Source: Mytilus edulis
Taxonomy: Eukaryota > Mollusca > Bivalvia > Mytilida > Mytilidae
Assembly (NCBI RefSeq): GCF_963676685.1
Contig: NC_092345.1
Location: forward strand, 45,963,838-46,027,837
Length of the DNA: 64,000 bases
Reading direction: 5' to 3'
Under the pieces are notes generated by a model. That model did no database searches. It was given only the letters and a program-made list of their open reading frames with translations, and was not told where the DNA came from. Positions 11,801 to 24,030 of this stretch are shown piece by piece; the stretch's first letter is position 1, and each line of letters opens with the position of its first letter. The position numbers and the translations under genes were made by a program.

Positions 11801-14800
11801 GATATATAAGAAGATGTGGTATGAGTGCCAATGAGACAACTCTCCATCCCGGCAAGTCACAATTTGTAAAAGTAAACCATTATAGGTCAAAGTACGGTCT
11901 TCAACATGGACTAATGTGCTTTTTTTTATTCCCATGCACTTTGTACCCAAATGTTAATTGCATTTTTAGTTTCAAAATATAAATTTTCGTCATTTCGTGA
12001 GCAAGGTTTTATTTTCATCTCTTACTGGATTGTCTCATTTCAAGACTATCAAATTTATACATTACAGTTTGAAATTCATGGGCGCGGCATGTAAAATGGC
12101 GTATGTTCTACAAACCATCCTTTTGATATACAAGTTACACAAAATGCTATTGACAAAATACCATGTAAATAGAACGAAAATAGTCAACATCGAGATTACA
12201 TTTATTCATGCCCGCGTCACACTGTCCCGATTTTTACGCCGATGGCAACACGATTATGGAAATTTTCAAAATCGGGACTGATCGTATCCAGATCGGGCTA
12301 TTCGTAGTGCCATCTTTAACCATCGTAGAACCATCGGCCACTTTTTCTAGCCTTCGGGGACAACTTCGGGAAGGGTTCTAAATTTTTTAACATGCTAAAA
12401 AATCCCCGAAGGTGCGTCCGATGTTGAGGGTTCGTATTGAGTTCGTATCACCATCCTAACCATCGTAATGTCACCGGGAATGCATCTTTGAACATCGTAT
12501 TGCATTCGTGTTTCCATCGTTTCCATCGGGCAGTTTTGACATTACGATGTCTACACGAATGAATCACGAAGCTACCCGAAGGTCTTACGATGGCAACACG
12601 ACTTCGTGAAGACCTCGTAATCCCGTCGTGTTGCCATCGAATAAAAGTACGAAGGCGACAAGATGGAACTACGACGGCAATAAATCCAGTTAAATGTAAG
12701 TTAATTTTCGCGCTAAAATACATTTAAAGTGCCATGCGCGATATGCACAGGTCAGTCTAATACGACAGTTAAGAAAGACGTTCACAAAACATGGAGCTCA
12801 TATCATATGATTCTATGAGAACAAGAAAGGCGACAGCGTTGTTTCTATTAATTCAATTGGAACAAGAAGAGCAGCTATTACAGGCTCAGGATTTACTTTT
12901 ACAAGTAAAATATTATTTTTTGTCAATTTTTTATATCAAGTAACATAAAGAAAATCATAAACGCGCCTCGTACACCAACACTGCAGGTACACGTATATAG
13001 GGAAACCAACTTTTTCTTCATCATTCTGATTTTTTATGTATCGTCTTTAAGTTAGTTGTTGTCACACGAATGTTTACTCCATAACCATTTTGTTTTCTTT
13101 ATGTCATATTTTGCCGCATTTTTTGCTTTCCCCACATCCTTCCTTTTGTCTATATTATTATGATATTCTCCTGGAAAGAGCTCTTTTTGAATAAAAGGGA
13201 TCAACGAACCCATTACCTTACCTTTAAGATAGATCAGTAAACATGGGAATAATTATGGGTGATTATTCAGACTAGTGCACACATTTTACAGTTCAAACAA
13301 GGCAATGCCGAGCGTGGCATCCCCTCGTATGTAACATATTGGGGACAAATATGGACACTATATATACACATGCAGAAAATGGTAAATTGAATATGCATAT
13401 TTGATACATAAACTATTTTTTTTTAGAAATCAACCAAAACATTCAGTAACTGGAAATACCTTTAATATTGTCTTTAGAACCAGCAGGTAAAAAAATGAGC
13501 AACCAATTTCCTGTGTATTATGCTATTTCAAGGAGAAAAAAATAAGTCCATCTGCATGACCTTGACCTTTGGCCTTGAACGTAAAAAATGTCAGATCATT
13601 ACAAGGAGGAACAATATACCAAATGTGGTTAAAATCTTTTGAAGCATATTGGTTTTAGAGTGTCCACAAGGGTGATATTGCCTTGTATTACAACTGCCAC
13701 TGTGACCTTGACCTTTGAACTTTAAAGTCAATAGCGCTTAAGATATTCTTAACGAGTAACACCATACCAAGTTTTGAGCATTTTGGTTCTAGAGTGTCCA
13801 TAACAATTTTATCTACACGCAACTTGCATGTAGTAGGCGAGGGGATAATAAACTAAGTTTTATAAGAATTAGACAAAAAGATCGATTTCCCGCCATGCAG
13901 AGACTCAGAGTCAAGTTTTACCCTTCAAGCCCACGGTCTTCCGTCTTATGATTAAACCAGAAATTAAATGTACAATATAATATATATTCAATATTTATCT
14001 AACAATTTAAAACGCGTGATGCCTTCGTCATATAATTTAAATGCATCGTAAGCTGTACACGACGTCTTTTAGACATCGTATGGCCATCGCGCTATCATCG
14101 TAATCCATCGTGTAGCCTTCGTGATCCATCGTGTAGGCTTCGGCTGAGATATGAAGCTTAAATACCCGTCTTCGGTTAACCTTCGTATGTCCATCTTTTG
14201 CTATCGTATATAATTTCGGCACCATCGTATAGACTTCGTTATTCATCGTACTTGCTTCGGTCACTTTTTGGTATTTTAACGAGATCGGGACCAACTTCGT
14301 ACGAACTTACAATTTTCGCATTCGGGTGTCCATCGTATATAAAAATCGGGACAGTGTGACGCGGGCATCACAAAAACATGTTGACATTTAATGTCGGTGA
14401 GTTATGCAACAAGATAATTAATGTTTACGTACAGAATGACTTAAACTTTTGTGTTGACATATTAAATTATATTATTTGACTGTATTTATTGTGGGAGAAA
14501 CTGCGATAATTTGATATCAAAACAAAGAAAAATCTTCTTGTGTTACAAAAATTAAGTCACTGGATTAACTATAGATTTATAGTTATCTTAAAACCACATA
14601 AATATTAATACTTGTATAAAAGGATATTGCGGTGTAAATCAACGAAACCTTAAAAAAAATCTTTTGAGGTTAACCCATACTATGATATCTTCATTAAATT
14701 TAGACGTCTTTAAAATAGATTTGTTTTAGTCGCTTTGCTAATGAACTCCCCTTTTTAGCTCACCAGGTTTAAAAGGCAATGTGAGCCTTTTTTCACTTTA

Positions 14801-17800
14801 ATAACGTCCGTCGTATGTCGTCCGTTAACTTTTACAAATATCTTATTCGCTGACACTACTGGGCCATATTTAAGAAAACTTGTCCGCAATCATTATCAAG
14901 TTATCTTGTTTAAAACCTTTGAACGATAAGCCTGCCTTCCAACCAACATGGCCGGCATGGCTATTAAAGAGCTGTGCCATGAGAGCATGATACGCCCGTC
15001 GCCATTTTAGCTCGTCTTTATGCCTTGCATGAATTTATATGATTGTTCAAAACATATTGTCTGCTTGAGTTGAAATGAAGACCGATCACACACCTTAATT
15101 GACAGATAATACAAATTTCATTATAAGAGTGTTTTATTGTAAGCTATATCGTGGCTTATTTTGTTCTTTGTATGAAAATATTTGTTTAGTGAATTATTAT
15201 TAAAACAATTAACCCCCTAATGTCATGGCATACATTGCAAAACAATTAATCCCCTAATGTCATGGCATACATTGCAAAACAATTAACCCCCTAATGTCAT
15301 GGCATACATTGCAAAACAATTAACCCCCTTATGTCATGGCAAACATTTCAAAACAAAGCAATAGTAGTTTTCAAAAAAGAACTTTACATAATACATCTCA
15401 GTACTTGCTAAACAATAATATATTCCTAAGACATATACTCATATTTATAACTTTTTTTGATAGGTCCAGTAGCCAGTATTCTTTGTACGAAGTTTACTCC
15501 GAGATGTGTTGTTGTGAGTGGTGCTATTTTGTTTGGGCTTGGTTTACTGATTTCAGCATTTGTTCCTCATTTTGTTATCCTGTACATTACTATTGGAGTT
15601 ATAACAGGTAATATAGGAATTTAATAATAAAAAAAATATGATTAATTGTTTGCATTAAACGCTTCTTTAAGCACAATGGTTGCATATTTGCGATCAGTTT
15701 GTATTGTCAGAGGATGGAATCACCTTCGTTAGAAAAAAACTGGCAATTCTAGTTATATGAGATTGAAGGCGAAATCTCCCAGCCACGAGCAGAGTTGGAA
15801 CTTACAAGTTCAGTGTTGAATGCCTAGTGATATTAAGTATTACATACCGATTAATAAGAAGAAAGAGAAAGAATAAAAAGGATTATGGACAAACTATCTA
15901 ACAATAAACCCAATCTTTAAATCAACATTTAGAATTTTGCTTATTGAATATCTTTCATTGACCATAACATATTTTATTTGGTTTTACATGGATGTATCGC
16001 CTTGTTGTGTTGCTGTTTGTATATCTTTCTTGTTATTGAAATGCAGGTGGAGTGACTAAAAGAGGTAAAACCAGTAAGAAAGGAACAGTTATTTCAATAA
16101 CTTTGTCATAGAATATATATATATGAAAATGTCAAAAAACAAGAGTAAGGGTCATTCCAGGGACTCCTATTTGGAAGCACTCAAAACATCGAATTTAGTT
16201 ATATTCGACACAATAAGATTTGAACAATACAGCCTTTTCGTTCCTATATCAATACCACAATGTGTTGTAGGTATTGGCAAATCACTTGCTTACCAGCCAG
16301 GACTAGTGGTAGTTGGTCAGTATTTTAAAAAGAGGCGAGGAGCTGCTGTAGGTTTGGCAACAGCTGGTGGCGGTATCGGCACATTAGTCTTACCACCGTT
16401 GTTTGAAACAATGTTGAATTACTATGGGTTTTCTGGCGGACTCATGATAATTTCCGCCGTTGCATTACATATGTGTATCAGTGGAATGTTATATAAATCA
16501 CCGACAAGGAGAAAGCTACATAGACAGTCACTTATGTAAGTTTTTGTGCATTGCATATGTACTTTATAGATAGACAAAAAAAGGCGGAAGATACCAAAAA
16601 GGGAGAATTTAACCGACGAGAGACCCATAAAATAATGTGAAAAAATAGAAAAAAATTGTAACCATGGTAACAGATTTACAAAACACTTCTTTTAAAAAAC
16701 TAAACATTGAGCAACACGAACTGCACCAAAATCTAAGGGTAATATTATTAGGACGGATAATTTTTTCCAGTTGCAATAGTCAAATGATCACATACATTAT
16801 AGCTGTTTGAGCGTAATTTCGAAAAACATGAGTAAACATTGATAAAAGGTATGATACTGATTATGGGTGTTCAATTTCTGAGTAGACTTATAACTTTATA
16901 AATTTTGAAGTTTCTGGTGAACTCGAAGGTGTATAGGACTGAGACTGATAAGAACGACATAGTTTCAATTGTGTTTTTTATGTTAAAAAAATGTTACAAT
17001 AGTTCATATTCTTTTTTGATACTTGTAACGGGGGAGGCGGATTCCCCCCCTAAGTTATTTTTTATTTTCATCTGTTGCTACGCATACTTCTATTTTCCAC
17101 GGCATCACCACAGTAAAATTTACTTTCACTTTTGTACACATTTGAATCGACAGATATGATCATACATTTTATGTTTCGTATTCATTATCTCCACATCTTG
17201 TGTAAAGACATTTATTTTCAGTTATTTCTGGCCAAGATATTCATTTTTTTAAAGATTTATTTTAATGAAATGACTATTGCATACAAATCAGTGCATTTTT
17301 ATCATTCATAATTTCTTTCGTTGCAGATCACATTCATGCGAACGATTTCACGATAGCAGACTCATTAATAGTAGTGAATTAACCGAATGCCAAATGGCGG
17401 AAACAGAGGAACAAAATAAAAAGGCGCCAAACAAATATCACAAACTATGGATAGGAAGATGTCTTAAATCTTGTAATACTGTTAAAGACAAAGAGTCTTC
17501 CAGTAAAATGTTAGATTTTTCACTTCTTAAAAGACCGGATTTTCTAATGTTCTGTGTCGGAATAAGCTTTCTAGCTTTATCGTTTAACTCTATGCTAATA
17601 TTTATTCCACCTCTTGTAAAATCAAGAGGTCTGTCTGGTATACAAGGGGCATGTGTAATGTCAGTTGCTGGTATTTTTGACACTATTGGACGAATAGCTT
17701 CAGGTTTTATATTAGAAATGAAACGTCTGAGAAATTTCCGAAAACTATTATACAATACTGTTATGTTCATGTTAGCGCTTGTGATTTTTTCTCTTCCATT

Positions 17801-19835
17801 TACAGTGACGTTTGTTGAATTTTGTGTTGTTGCCGCCATATTTGGATTGCTTATAGGAACATACACTTCTCAGAAGTCCGTTATATTAGTGGATATTGTT
17901 GGTTCCGAAGCTCTTAATAGTTCCTTCGGAATATTGATTTTCTTCCAAGGAGTTGGGACCCTGATAGGTCCACCAATAACAGGTAAGCTGACATAGTTGT
18001 TGTCAAATTTATTTATGGGTAATCAAGTATAAGGAGATATAGTATGATTATTATGATTAAACATAATAAAAGACAAATATCGACATAGGTACAAATGACG
18101 TGGATGTAACCTATTATTGATAATTATATGGCCTTCAACAATGATCAAAATCCATACCGTTTAGTCACTTATAAAACATCCCTACATCAGTGTACACGAG
18201 AAAATGTGAAATATTTCGAAGCTTGATATTTTTATAATCATGATAATACAATGAATGAAAAACAACTATTACCTGTCCAGACAATTTAAATAGAATGATA
18301 TATTATGGGTAATGTGTGCAAAAATAAAACCCATTGAATCTTCATTTGAACTGAACTAAAAATTATTTGAAGAAATCATAAGAAAAAGGATTTACATTAT
18401 ACATGAGTTGACATATAATTCTTTAATAAATGGTTATTCCTGATGTGTTTAAGTCAGTTTTAAATAAATAAATGCTGTTGAACCACTAAAAAAGTTTATA
18501 GAATTGAAGAAAAAAACGTAACAATTTAGTTGTTGATTGTACATGTATTTGGGAGGAATATGTGTGTGTAACACATCAACAAACGACAACCACTGAGTTA
18601 CAGGAACTTTGCTTTTATAATAATGAAATTTATGGACTCAATATTAATAAAATTTAGATGTAATACATTGACTTTTTTCATGAAATCAGGGACTCATCTG
18701 AATTAATAAATATTCATAAATTATTTATGAACTGAACTTGGCGAGTTGTTAATAAACTAAAGATAATGAATTCTTGTCATGAACCCTTTTAATAACATTA
18801 TTCTCGTAAGATCAAGAAGGAAGGACAAGAACCTGCTTAAGCATACATACATCAATCAGTATTGTGAGAGAGGGGGTCACGATCTTTTCTGCAAAGGTCA
18901 CTGGTGTTATAGGCCTTTTTATACTTCTGCTATTACACTGATATTTTTAAAATATTATATATATATATATATATATGTCTTTTTTTATTTTTTTAATCAC
19001 TATTTTCTTTTTTCTCATTTAAGGTAATTTAAATTCCTTTTATCGTTTATCAGCATTTTAAATTTACTATCATCTTTTTTGAGCAAAATCAAAAATGGAA
19101 AATCTATTAATGGGCCCCTTTTGGCATGAGATGAAAAAAAACATACTTTCGTATTGATGATAATTTGGATAAGCCTTGATTTTTTTTAAAAGTATTCCGA
19201 CATTATTTTTTGATAGATAATATTGTATCATATTTATATGTAGACATGCTCAATTACAATACATGAAGATAATTTCATGTAAAACAAACAATTCTTTCAA
19301 ATTGGAATTTGCAAAGTAAAGGGCATTATTTGTCAGCTAATATTGTGTAGACGACCTGGCTACATACTTTAAGTTTCTAGTGGGGTACATGTACCACAAA
19401 ATTTTTTGTATGTAATACACATGTCAGAATTAAATCGTACAGAGGACTTCAAAGCAAATCATTCACTTGGAACATTGTAAAAGCATTTTAATATTAGAAT
19501 ACAATATTTTTTTTAAAACTGATAATATAACATTCAGAGAACATGCAACTATGGTCAGTTTTTCCTTTAGTAGCATGAAAACACCGGACTCCAAATGACA
19601 ACAAGAAGTGAGTGACCGTTAATAAGCCCTCTGTTCATTACAAACTATTGTTTAATCAGATATTTGTTCTGTCACTATGCACTTTATATTTTCAGGTGTG
19701 TTTAAAGATAAATATAATTCCTATGCTGACGGATTTTTCTTTATTGGATCTACGACATTCATTGGTGCTTTTATTTTATTGCTAAGCAACACTGTAAAAT
19801 GTAACAATTGTAAACCAGAATTCTCTATCAAATAA
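8871..19835 (+). CDS. Monocarboxylate transporter-like protein (SLC16 family, MFS), six coding exons, 547 aa
   Basis: Exons: 8871-9192, 9987-10103, 15464-15607, 16271-16535, 17327-17982, 19696-19835. All junctions are GT-AG. Junction phases are 1,1,1,2,1, and the joined frame is open from ATG to TAA. The first 90 residues are acidic and polar, with a weak repeat (VSLHEKISLVEK, VRLHEERSLLDL). TM1 follows at about 93-113. Exon 4 carries the MCT signature YFKKRRGAAVGLATAGGGIG (about 212-231). A cytoplasmic loop of about 70 residues leads to TM7 at about 355. TM8 has GIFDTIGRIASGF, with D401 and R405 at the positions of the Asp/Arg pair known to be needed in mammalian MCT1. Exon 6 holds TM12 and the C-tail. 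Established for the family: proton-linked or facilitated transport of monocarboxylates or related solutes at the plasma membrane. The substrate cannot be told here. Oddity: the usual DGGWGW-type motif before TM1 is replaced by HGKRKWFC. Confidence 0.88.
9193..9986 (+). other. Intron 1 of the transporter gene
   Basis: Donor gtatga, acceptor tatttcag. It contains an A-rich/CA-rich run near 9912-9945 and no other supported feature. Confidence 0.7.
11040..11345 (-). repeat. SINE-like dispersed repeat, family A (reverse orientation)
   Basis: It contains gagttaagccttttttcaac, a gttcgttcttatgttgtact segment, gggatcccgctaacatgttt and gtaattcagtggtggtcgtt. Matching blocks occur in the same order in the copies at 20630-20900, 41470-41700 and 56640-56960, and inverted at 24236-24515 and 38117-38440. 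It has no long frame. I recall this as an abundant mussel repeat. Confidence 0.75.
11800..11950 (+). repeat. SINE-like dispersed repeat, family A, 5' part
   Basis: It contains aagatgtggtatgagtgcca and atgagacaactctccatccc, then taaaccattataggtcaaag. It is nearly identical to 24243-24330 and truncated after the tacggtcttcaaca block. The small frames on both strands are repeat-derived. Confidence 0.75.
12208..14368. mobile_element. Non-autonomous DNA element with perfect 29-bp terminal inverted repeats
   Basis: Bases 12208-12236 and 14340-14368 are exact reverse complements (29 of 29), starting atgcccgcgtcacactgtcc. If the ends are set two bases in, a possible 3-bp target duplication TCA flanks both sides. 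Both subterminal regions (about 12237-12660 and 14040-14335) are packed with short motifs of the forms CATCGTA, CTTCG, ACGATG and CGAAG. An inner inverted repeat (cgatggcaacacgac at 12589-12603, gtcgtgttgccatcg at 12625-12639) forms a hairpin in the left subterminal part. The centre has no transposase frame. It may be a deletion derivative of a cut-and-paste transposon; the superfamily is not clear from the ends. Confidence 0.75.
13290..13860. repeat. Nested repeat with tgaccttgaccttt segments inside the TIR element
   Basis: It starts near gccgagcgtggcatcccctc and ends near gtaggcgaggggataataaa. Between them are two related blocks, each with tgaccttgacctttg followed about 110 bp later by ttttagagtgtccac or ttctagagtgtccat. 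I recall tgaccttgaccttt repeats as widespread in marine invertebrate DNA. It probably inserted into the larger element. There is no coding capacity. Confidence 0.5.
14755..14905 (+). repeat. Fragment of an agctcacc/gtgagcc mollusc repeat
   Basis: It starts agctcaccaggtttaaaagg, continues into an imperfect inverse (caatgtgagcc), then gtccgtcgtatgtcgtccgt and ctactgggccatatttaaga. From memory this is the head of a common molluscan repeat. Here it is truncated. Confidence 0.55.
15202..15349 (+). repeat. Tandem array, four copies of a 37-bp unit
   Basis: Units at 15202-15238, 15239-15275, 15276-15312 and 15313-15349. The unit begins aaaacaattaaccccctaat and ends tacattgc. Copies 1-3 differ by one base and copy 4 by about three. 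The array lies about 115 bp upstream of the exon 3 acceptor of the transporter gene. Confidence 0.95.
15608..17326 (+). other. Introns 3 and 4 of the transporter gene, around exon 4
   Basis: Intron 3 is 15608-16270 (donor gtaata, acceptor tgttgtag). Intron 4 is 16536-17326 (donor gtaagt, acceptor cgttgcag). Intron 3 also contains a possible alternative acceptor near 16045, but only the exon beginning at 16271 joins in frame to the conserved MCT sequence. Intron 4 carries, near 16560-16740, a decayed copy of the retroelement tail described at 31966 (aggcggaagataccaaaaag and gagcaacacgaactgcacca). Nothing else is recognised. Confidence 0.6.
17983..19695 (+). other. Intron 5 of the transporter gene, partly duplicated downstream
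   Basis: Donor gtaagc, acceptor atattttcag. Segment 18210-18450 matches 24030-24235 in direct orientation. Segment 19135-19400 matches 25660-25930 in inverse orientation (shared blocks include agctaatattgtgtagacga versus its inverted counterpart near 25715). A short SINE scrap (acatcaacaaacgacaacca) lies at 18566-18605. Confidence 0.65.
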
Positions 19836-20130
19836 ACGAGTTTTAATAAACCTTATATTCTTTTGAACCATGAGTGGAAATTTTTGAAATACTTTTTTTT
19901 ATGTAAAGGTAACAATGAAAGTGAAAACCTACCTCATCATCATTTTTGTGTGCATAATTATGGTAATGAGTCTATGTTTCGGACCATATGAGTATATGCA
20001 TATGGTCATAACTCATGACCATACGCGTTGCCGTGTTGTTCAAACACTCATATGGTCCATAACAGCTTGATATATATCATATATTCAAGATTCTGTGTTG
20101 ACGTTTTCTTTGTTGAAATTTTTCTTGAAT
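19490..20130 (+). repeat. Segmental duplicate around transporter exon 6 (pairs with 29870-30610)
   Basis: Upstream blocks (aaactgataatataacattc, caccggactc, gatatttgttctgtcactat) and downstream blocks (accatatgagtatatgcata, agcttgatatatatcatata) recur in the same order around the exon copy at 30204-30343. The upstream flank of the second copy has an extra family-B insertion at about 29920-30065. Exon sequence is better conserved than either flank. Confidence 0.8.
19845..19850 (+). promoter_or_regulatory. Polyadenylation signal of the transporter gene
   Basis: AATAAA 9 nt after the TAA stop. The stop itself is also embedded in an aataaa context (19831-19836). No other strong signal is needed for a short 3' UTR. 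Confidence 0.5.
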
Positions 20131-20629
20131 TGTTTCATTAAAAAAAAAAAATAGTTCATCTTCAAAATTTTCAGTCGGAAGATCGATAATTTCATTGGAG
20201 TTACAGCCATTCGGCTTTTTTCCTTACCTTCAGTACTTCTTAATAGTACAATGTATTTATTTCGAAATATTCTACGAGAAACAGATAGATGTCTTAAACT
20301 TGAACGTTTACAAAGATTGATGCAAATATGAAAGCCTATAGACTAACTTTTGATATCATAGTAGTTAATTTTGTTTTGAGACCTTTTGAAAACATTAGCA
20401 CATTAAAAGTATAACAAGATTTAGTAAAGATAGTGGACAGTACAACAGACCAGCCCAACCACCCACATGACCCCCCTCTACATCTCTCTAATAAATTAAG
20501 TACACAAAAAAACACCTTTGAACAACACATGGTCCAGATAGTTTAGCTTAAGTATATATACGAGGCAAGCCATTCCAACTAATTTTACCATTTTCTATAA
20601 TATTTTGTGCTGTTATACCACTATTCCAG

Positions 20630-20900
20630 TAAAGCAAGGAGGGTTGAGCGCCCACACACATGTTTAATCCAGCCAAATTCCATGTGCTGATATCCCAAAT
20701 CACGAGCCTCTTACTTATTCGTTATTGTTGATTGCAATCTGTTATTTTTGTTTTGTCATAAACTATTTTAATTTCGTTTCTGTTTAAATGATACCCATTT
20801 AGCATGTCAGGACCTTTTATAGATTTATTGATGTTGCCTATTGTTGAAGGCCGTACTGTGCACACTGACTGTCTTTTTAAATTATATTACATCTCAAAGT
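20630..20900 (-). repeat. SINE-like dispersed repeat, family A (reverse orientation)
   Basis: It contains cacacacatgtttaatccag, tcacgagcctcttac, and tgttgaaggccgtactgtgc. The last block matches the copies at 41630-41690 and 56820-56860. The frame at 20804 (SGPFIDLLMLPIVEGRTV) is repeat-derived. Confidence 0.7.
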
Positions 20901-21299
20901 ACTATAATATTTATACAGACACAAAAAGCGGTGAGTTTGAGCTTTCATATGCACACAAACCACCTACGTTGACTATCAGAATCGTTAGTTTTTAAGTTAA
21001 CCACACAATACAAAACTGCACTACCACTAGGATTACCATAATCATGTCACCACTAGGATGACCACAATTGTGGTACTACTTATGGGAAGACCACAAACTT
21101 GACCAAGAAGTAAAATGCAATTGTTATATCGCTCTTGTTCTATTACAAGTGACAATGTTTATTGATAACATTAACGGTTCCAAATGTATTACAACAGATG
21201 AACATTTTGACAATTCATGAATCTCAAGATTTTCGAGACCAAAATATTTGGAAGTATTGGCGAAAGGTCAAAGATTCTGAACTGTGCAAATTTATTATT

Positions 21300-22260
21300 T
21301 ATTTTGCATTAACGTGAATATTCAAAAAAAGGATGTAATGATAATTCTACTGATAGAATGATCAATTCTAAAATTTCTAACTTCAATGATCTCAAGTTAG
21401 GAAGCGAACACAAAAAGAAAGTTGAGATATTATATACGTTCTTTAACAATGGATATGAATGTAAAACGTATGTCAAGCTTCCAACCGTCAAGTTTTGAAA
21501 TCCGCATATTATATGTTATTCAGGTCTCAGACAGGGTATATACTGTGACATTCCCGGCTTAGAGTTTATATCCCCTGAGCCGAAGGCGAAGGGGATATAA
21601 GCCCTAAGCCGGGAATGTCACAGTATATACCCTTTCTGAGACCTGAATTACACATATATTACGGATTACCCCTGACTTAATGTTATTTTCCAGTGCAGGT
21701 ATTTGTTGACAACACATACATATTGAAAAACCCAACCTGATATGTTCGGCATACGTGAAGGATTTTCTAATTTGCTGTGAACATAATTTTATCGTGTATG
21801 TAATAATTTATAATAACACTTTTAACATCAAATTAAAGTATCAAAAGTGTTAATTGCGTGATTTTGTATCAAAAATGTATTATTGACTAAAGCACGTCAT
21901 TATTTTCCCTCTGTGAACCTCTGACAGTCTGATGACTTATGACTACGTCACATAGTAACCGGTGTTATGATGACGTTTTTGGGGTTCCAATTGGGGATAA
22001 AAACGTCGTATATACCCCGGCAGTTTCCTGAATATATACTGACATCTCTGTGTTGTTATCCAATCAGAAACCTCGACACATTTGTAATCCGTAATATAAT
22101 TCTGTATCCTGTATCGAAAAGAGGATCTATAAAAAGTGATATTTCGTCTCGAAGTTGACGTCATTCGTTCTATGCTTACGGAGATAATAATGTATGTTGC
22201 GTAAAAGTAAATGAAACAGCAACGTAGAATAAGGAAAAAAGCTGAAAGATACATATAGGT
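21300..22260 (-). repeat. Dispersed repeat, family R, copy 4, interrupted by a fold-back element
   Basis: The 21424-21500 part (gagatattatatacgttctt) and the 22105-22260 part (gtatcgaaaagaggatctat, gctgaaagatacatatag) match successive parts of 30673-31020. The material between 21518 and about 22100 is absent from that copy and corresponds to a fold-back element. Family R copies also occur at 26407-28200, 29110-29860 and 30590-31170. Confidence 0.65.
21518..22100. mobile_element. Fold-back element 1: 58-bp arms, 15-nt loop
   Basis: Arms 21518-21575 and 21591-21648 are inverted with about four mismatches, and the loop is tgagccgaaggcgaa (21576-21590). A second, shorter inverted pair bounds the DNA after the hairpin: attacggattac near 21659 and gtaatccgtaata near 22084. 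That interval contains a CRE-like tgatgacg and a CCAAT-type atccaatcaga. No coding frame is convincing. It interrupts a family R repeat, which suggests insertion. Confidence 0.65.
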
Positions 22261-24030
22261 GAAATTTTAGTATCGTTATCAATAGAAGATTGGAATATTG
22301 ATAATTATGTCAACTATCACTCTGTTTCTGTGTTTTTAAAATTTAACGTATTTCAACCTTAAATAAAATTCACAGTTAATATTATTAATTCGTATATTTT
22401 AACAAATTTGATTCGTTTGATAGTCACATGTTAAACTATATTTTCGAAGGTAGAGAGAAAACGGCGGATAGCAAACCGCATATTGACCTGCAAAAAGCAT
22501 ATTGCACGGTTATTTTTAGAATATCTAAAAACCAATATACTTTGTGACGTCATGTAATGAATTTTAGGATATTGTTTAACGTTTGAAACACATGATATCT
22601 GTGATCGATTATTTGACGAAAAAAATATTCAAATACATAATATGTCCAAAAAAAAAAGTAAATGAAATAACATCTAATATGTTGTTATTGTCAAGGAGAC
22701 AATGTCATATCTTTAAAAATCCAACAAACCTAAATGACGATTTTGATACATTTTTGTACAAATATGGTCAAAAATAAATAATGTAACAAATATAGCCTTT
22801 GTATGAGGTCAATACAGGATATATCGTCCTCAGTCAATATACTTCTTTCAGGCTATATTTGTATAATATCACAACTGAATGTGCGTACTTTGTGTATCCA
22901 AGGGTTATGTGGTTTACTTGTGTAAATAAAGTAATGAAATATGAGTATATTAGAATTTCCACACTTGTATGTAAAAAATATTTTTGTTTTTTGTTTTTTA
23001 AAATATATTATCCATGTGACTTTTGTACAATTTATTGACAATCTTGTATTTTTCATCTTACCTTTCCGACAGAAAGCAAAGGATCACAGGATATATTAAT
23101 TAATAAAACTAATATAATTACATTGCATGAATGTTTCAATAAAATTCGTTATTTGAAATGACTTCCAACATCTGCGAGGAATTTCAATATCAATTTTTTT
23201 ATGTATAAGATACAACAGCTATGACAGCACAAGCAATGCGCGTTATGTTAAAACAATACATAGAAATAAACAAAAAAAAACGGAATATGACTTTTAATTT
23301 CATCGTTGTAGTATGACAAAAGTAATAATAAGAACCGAATGCTTCCTTTTTATAATTTTATAGGATTGTTAAAGTGTTGATCGTGTGCTCAGAAAAAGAT
23401 TTATAATTGTATTGATCATATAATCTGTAATGTCTGTAAATTAAATTGATCAATTAAAGATTCAATTTAATTTTGCGTACTCGATTTGACAAATCTATCT
23501 AGGCCCGGTTGTTCCATTTATCGCTAGTTCTAACACTGTTGTCAAAATATGGTAAGTTAACACAACGTCGTTGAAATATAATGTGAAGTTAAACCTGTTG
23601 CTGATCTCTACTGTAAGTAAAGGATATACGTTGATAATAGTCAATTTTGTAACATATTGGTTCAATATTACACAGAATGGACTATAAGAGCCTTATATCT
23701 TATTTAAAACATTGTTTAACACGCCAAAATGGTGAAAAAAGGATTTACAAAATTAAACTTCTGTTAAGATTTATTTTCATCAAGTGTGAAAATTGTTTTG
23801 TCAATAAACTTTTTTTTACATTTTTTATTTTCATCAAGTGTGAAAATTGTTTTGTTAATAAACTTTTTTTTACATACAAATGTATCCGAAATGTTGGCTT
23901 CTTTAAACCGCAGCTTCACTTAACAATAGACAAGTACAGTTGAAGATAAACACAATGTATTGCTATATGTACCTGAAGTCACACCGTATACGTATTATGA
24001 TGTTTGCGTGCGCTAAACAGTTCCTCAATT
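22261..24030. other. Gene-free region; one 54-bp tandem duplication
   Basis: No exon is supported. At 23771-23878 a 54-bp unit beginning ttattttcatcaagtgtgaa occurs twice with one difference, which creates a repeated peptide in a spurious frame. A cgctagttctaacactgtt-type segment lies near 23520. Nothing else is recognised. Confidence 0.5.

Larger units (their letters stand above)
10104..15463 (+). other. Intron 2 of the transporter gene, loaded with repeats
   Basis: Donor gtatgta, acceptor ttttgatag. It holds two SINE-like pieces, a 2.16-kb DNA element, a fragment of an agctcacc-type mollusc repeat and a 37-bp tandem array. No internal exon is supported. The remaining parts (10104-11035, 11345-11800, 11950-12200, 14905-15200) show nothing recognisable. 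Confidence 0.7.

Noticed and set aside
14037..14294. 85-codon frame with repeated Y-T-M motifs on minus strand
   Set aside because: It is generated by the subterminal CATCGTA/CTTCG motif array of the TIR element, not a protein.
15202..15349. CRISPR-like regular repeat
   Set aside because: The 37-bp units abut with no spacers and the DNA is eukaryotic; it is a simple tandem array.
17438..17866. 142-codon frame on minus strand
   Set aside because: It is the antisense shadow of transporter exon 5, which is supported by family motifs and splice sites.
21518..21648. Long hairpin as a transcription terminator
   Set aside because: Bacterial-type terminators do not apply here, and the arms are far too long; a fold-back element explains it better.
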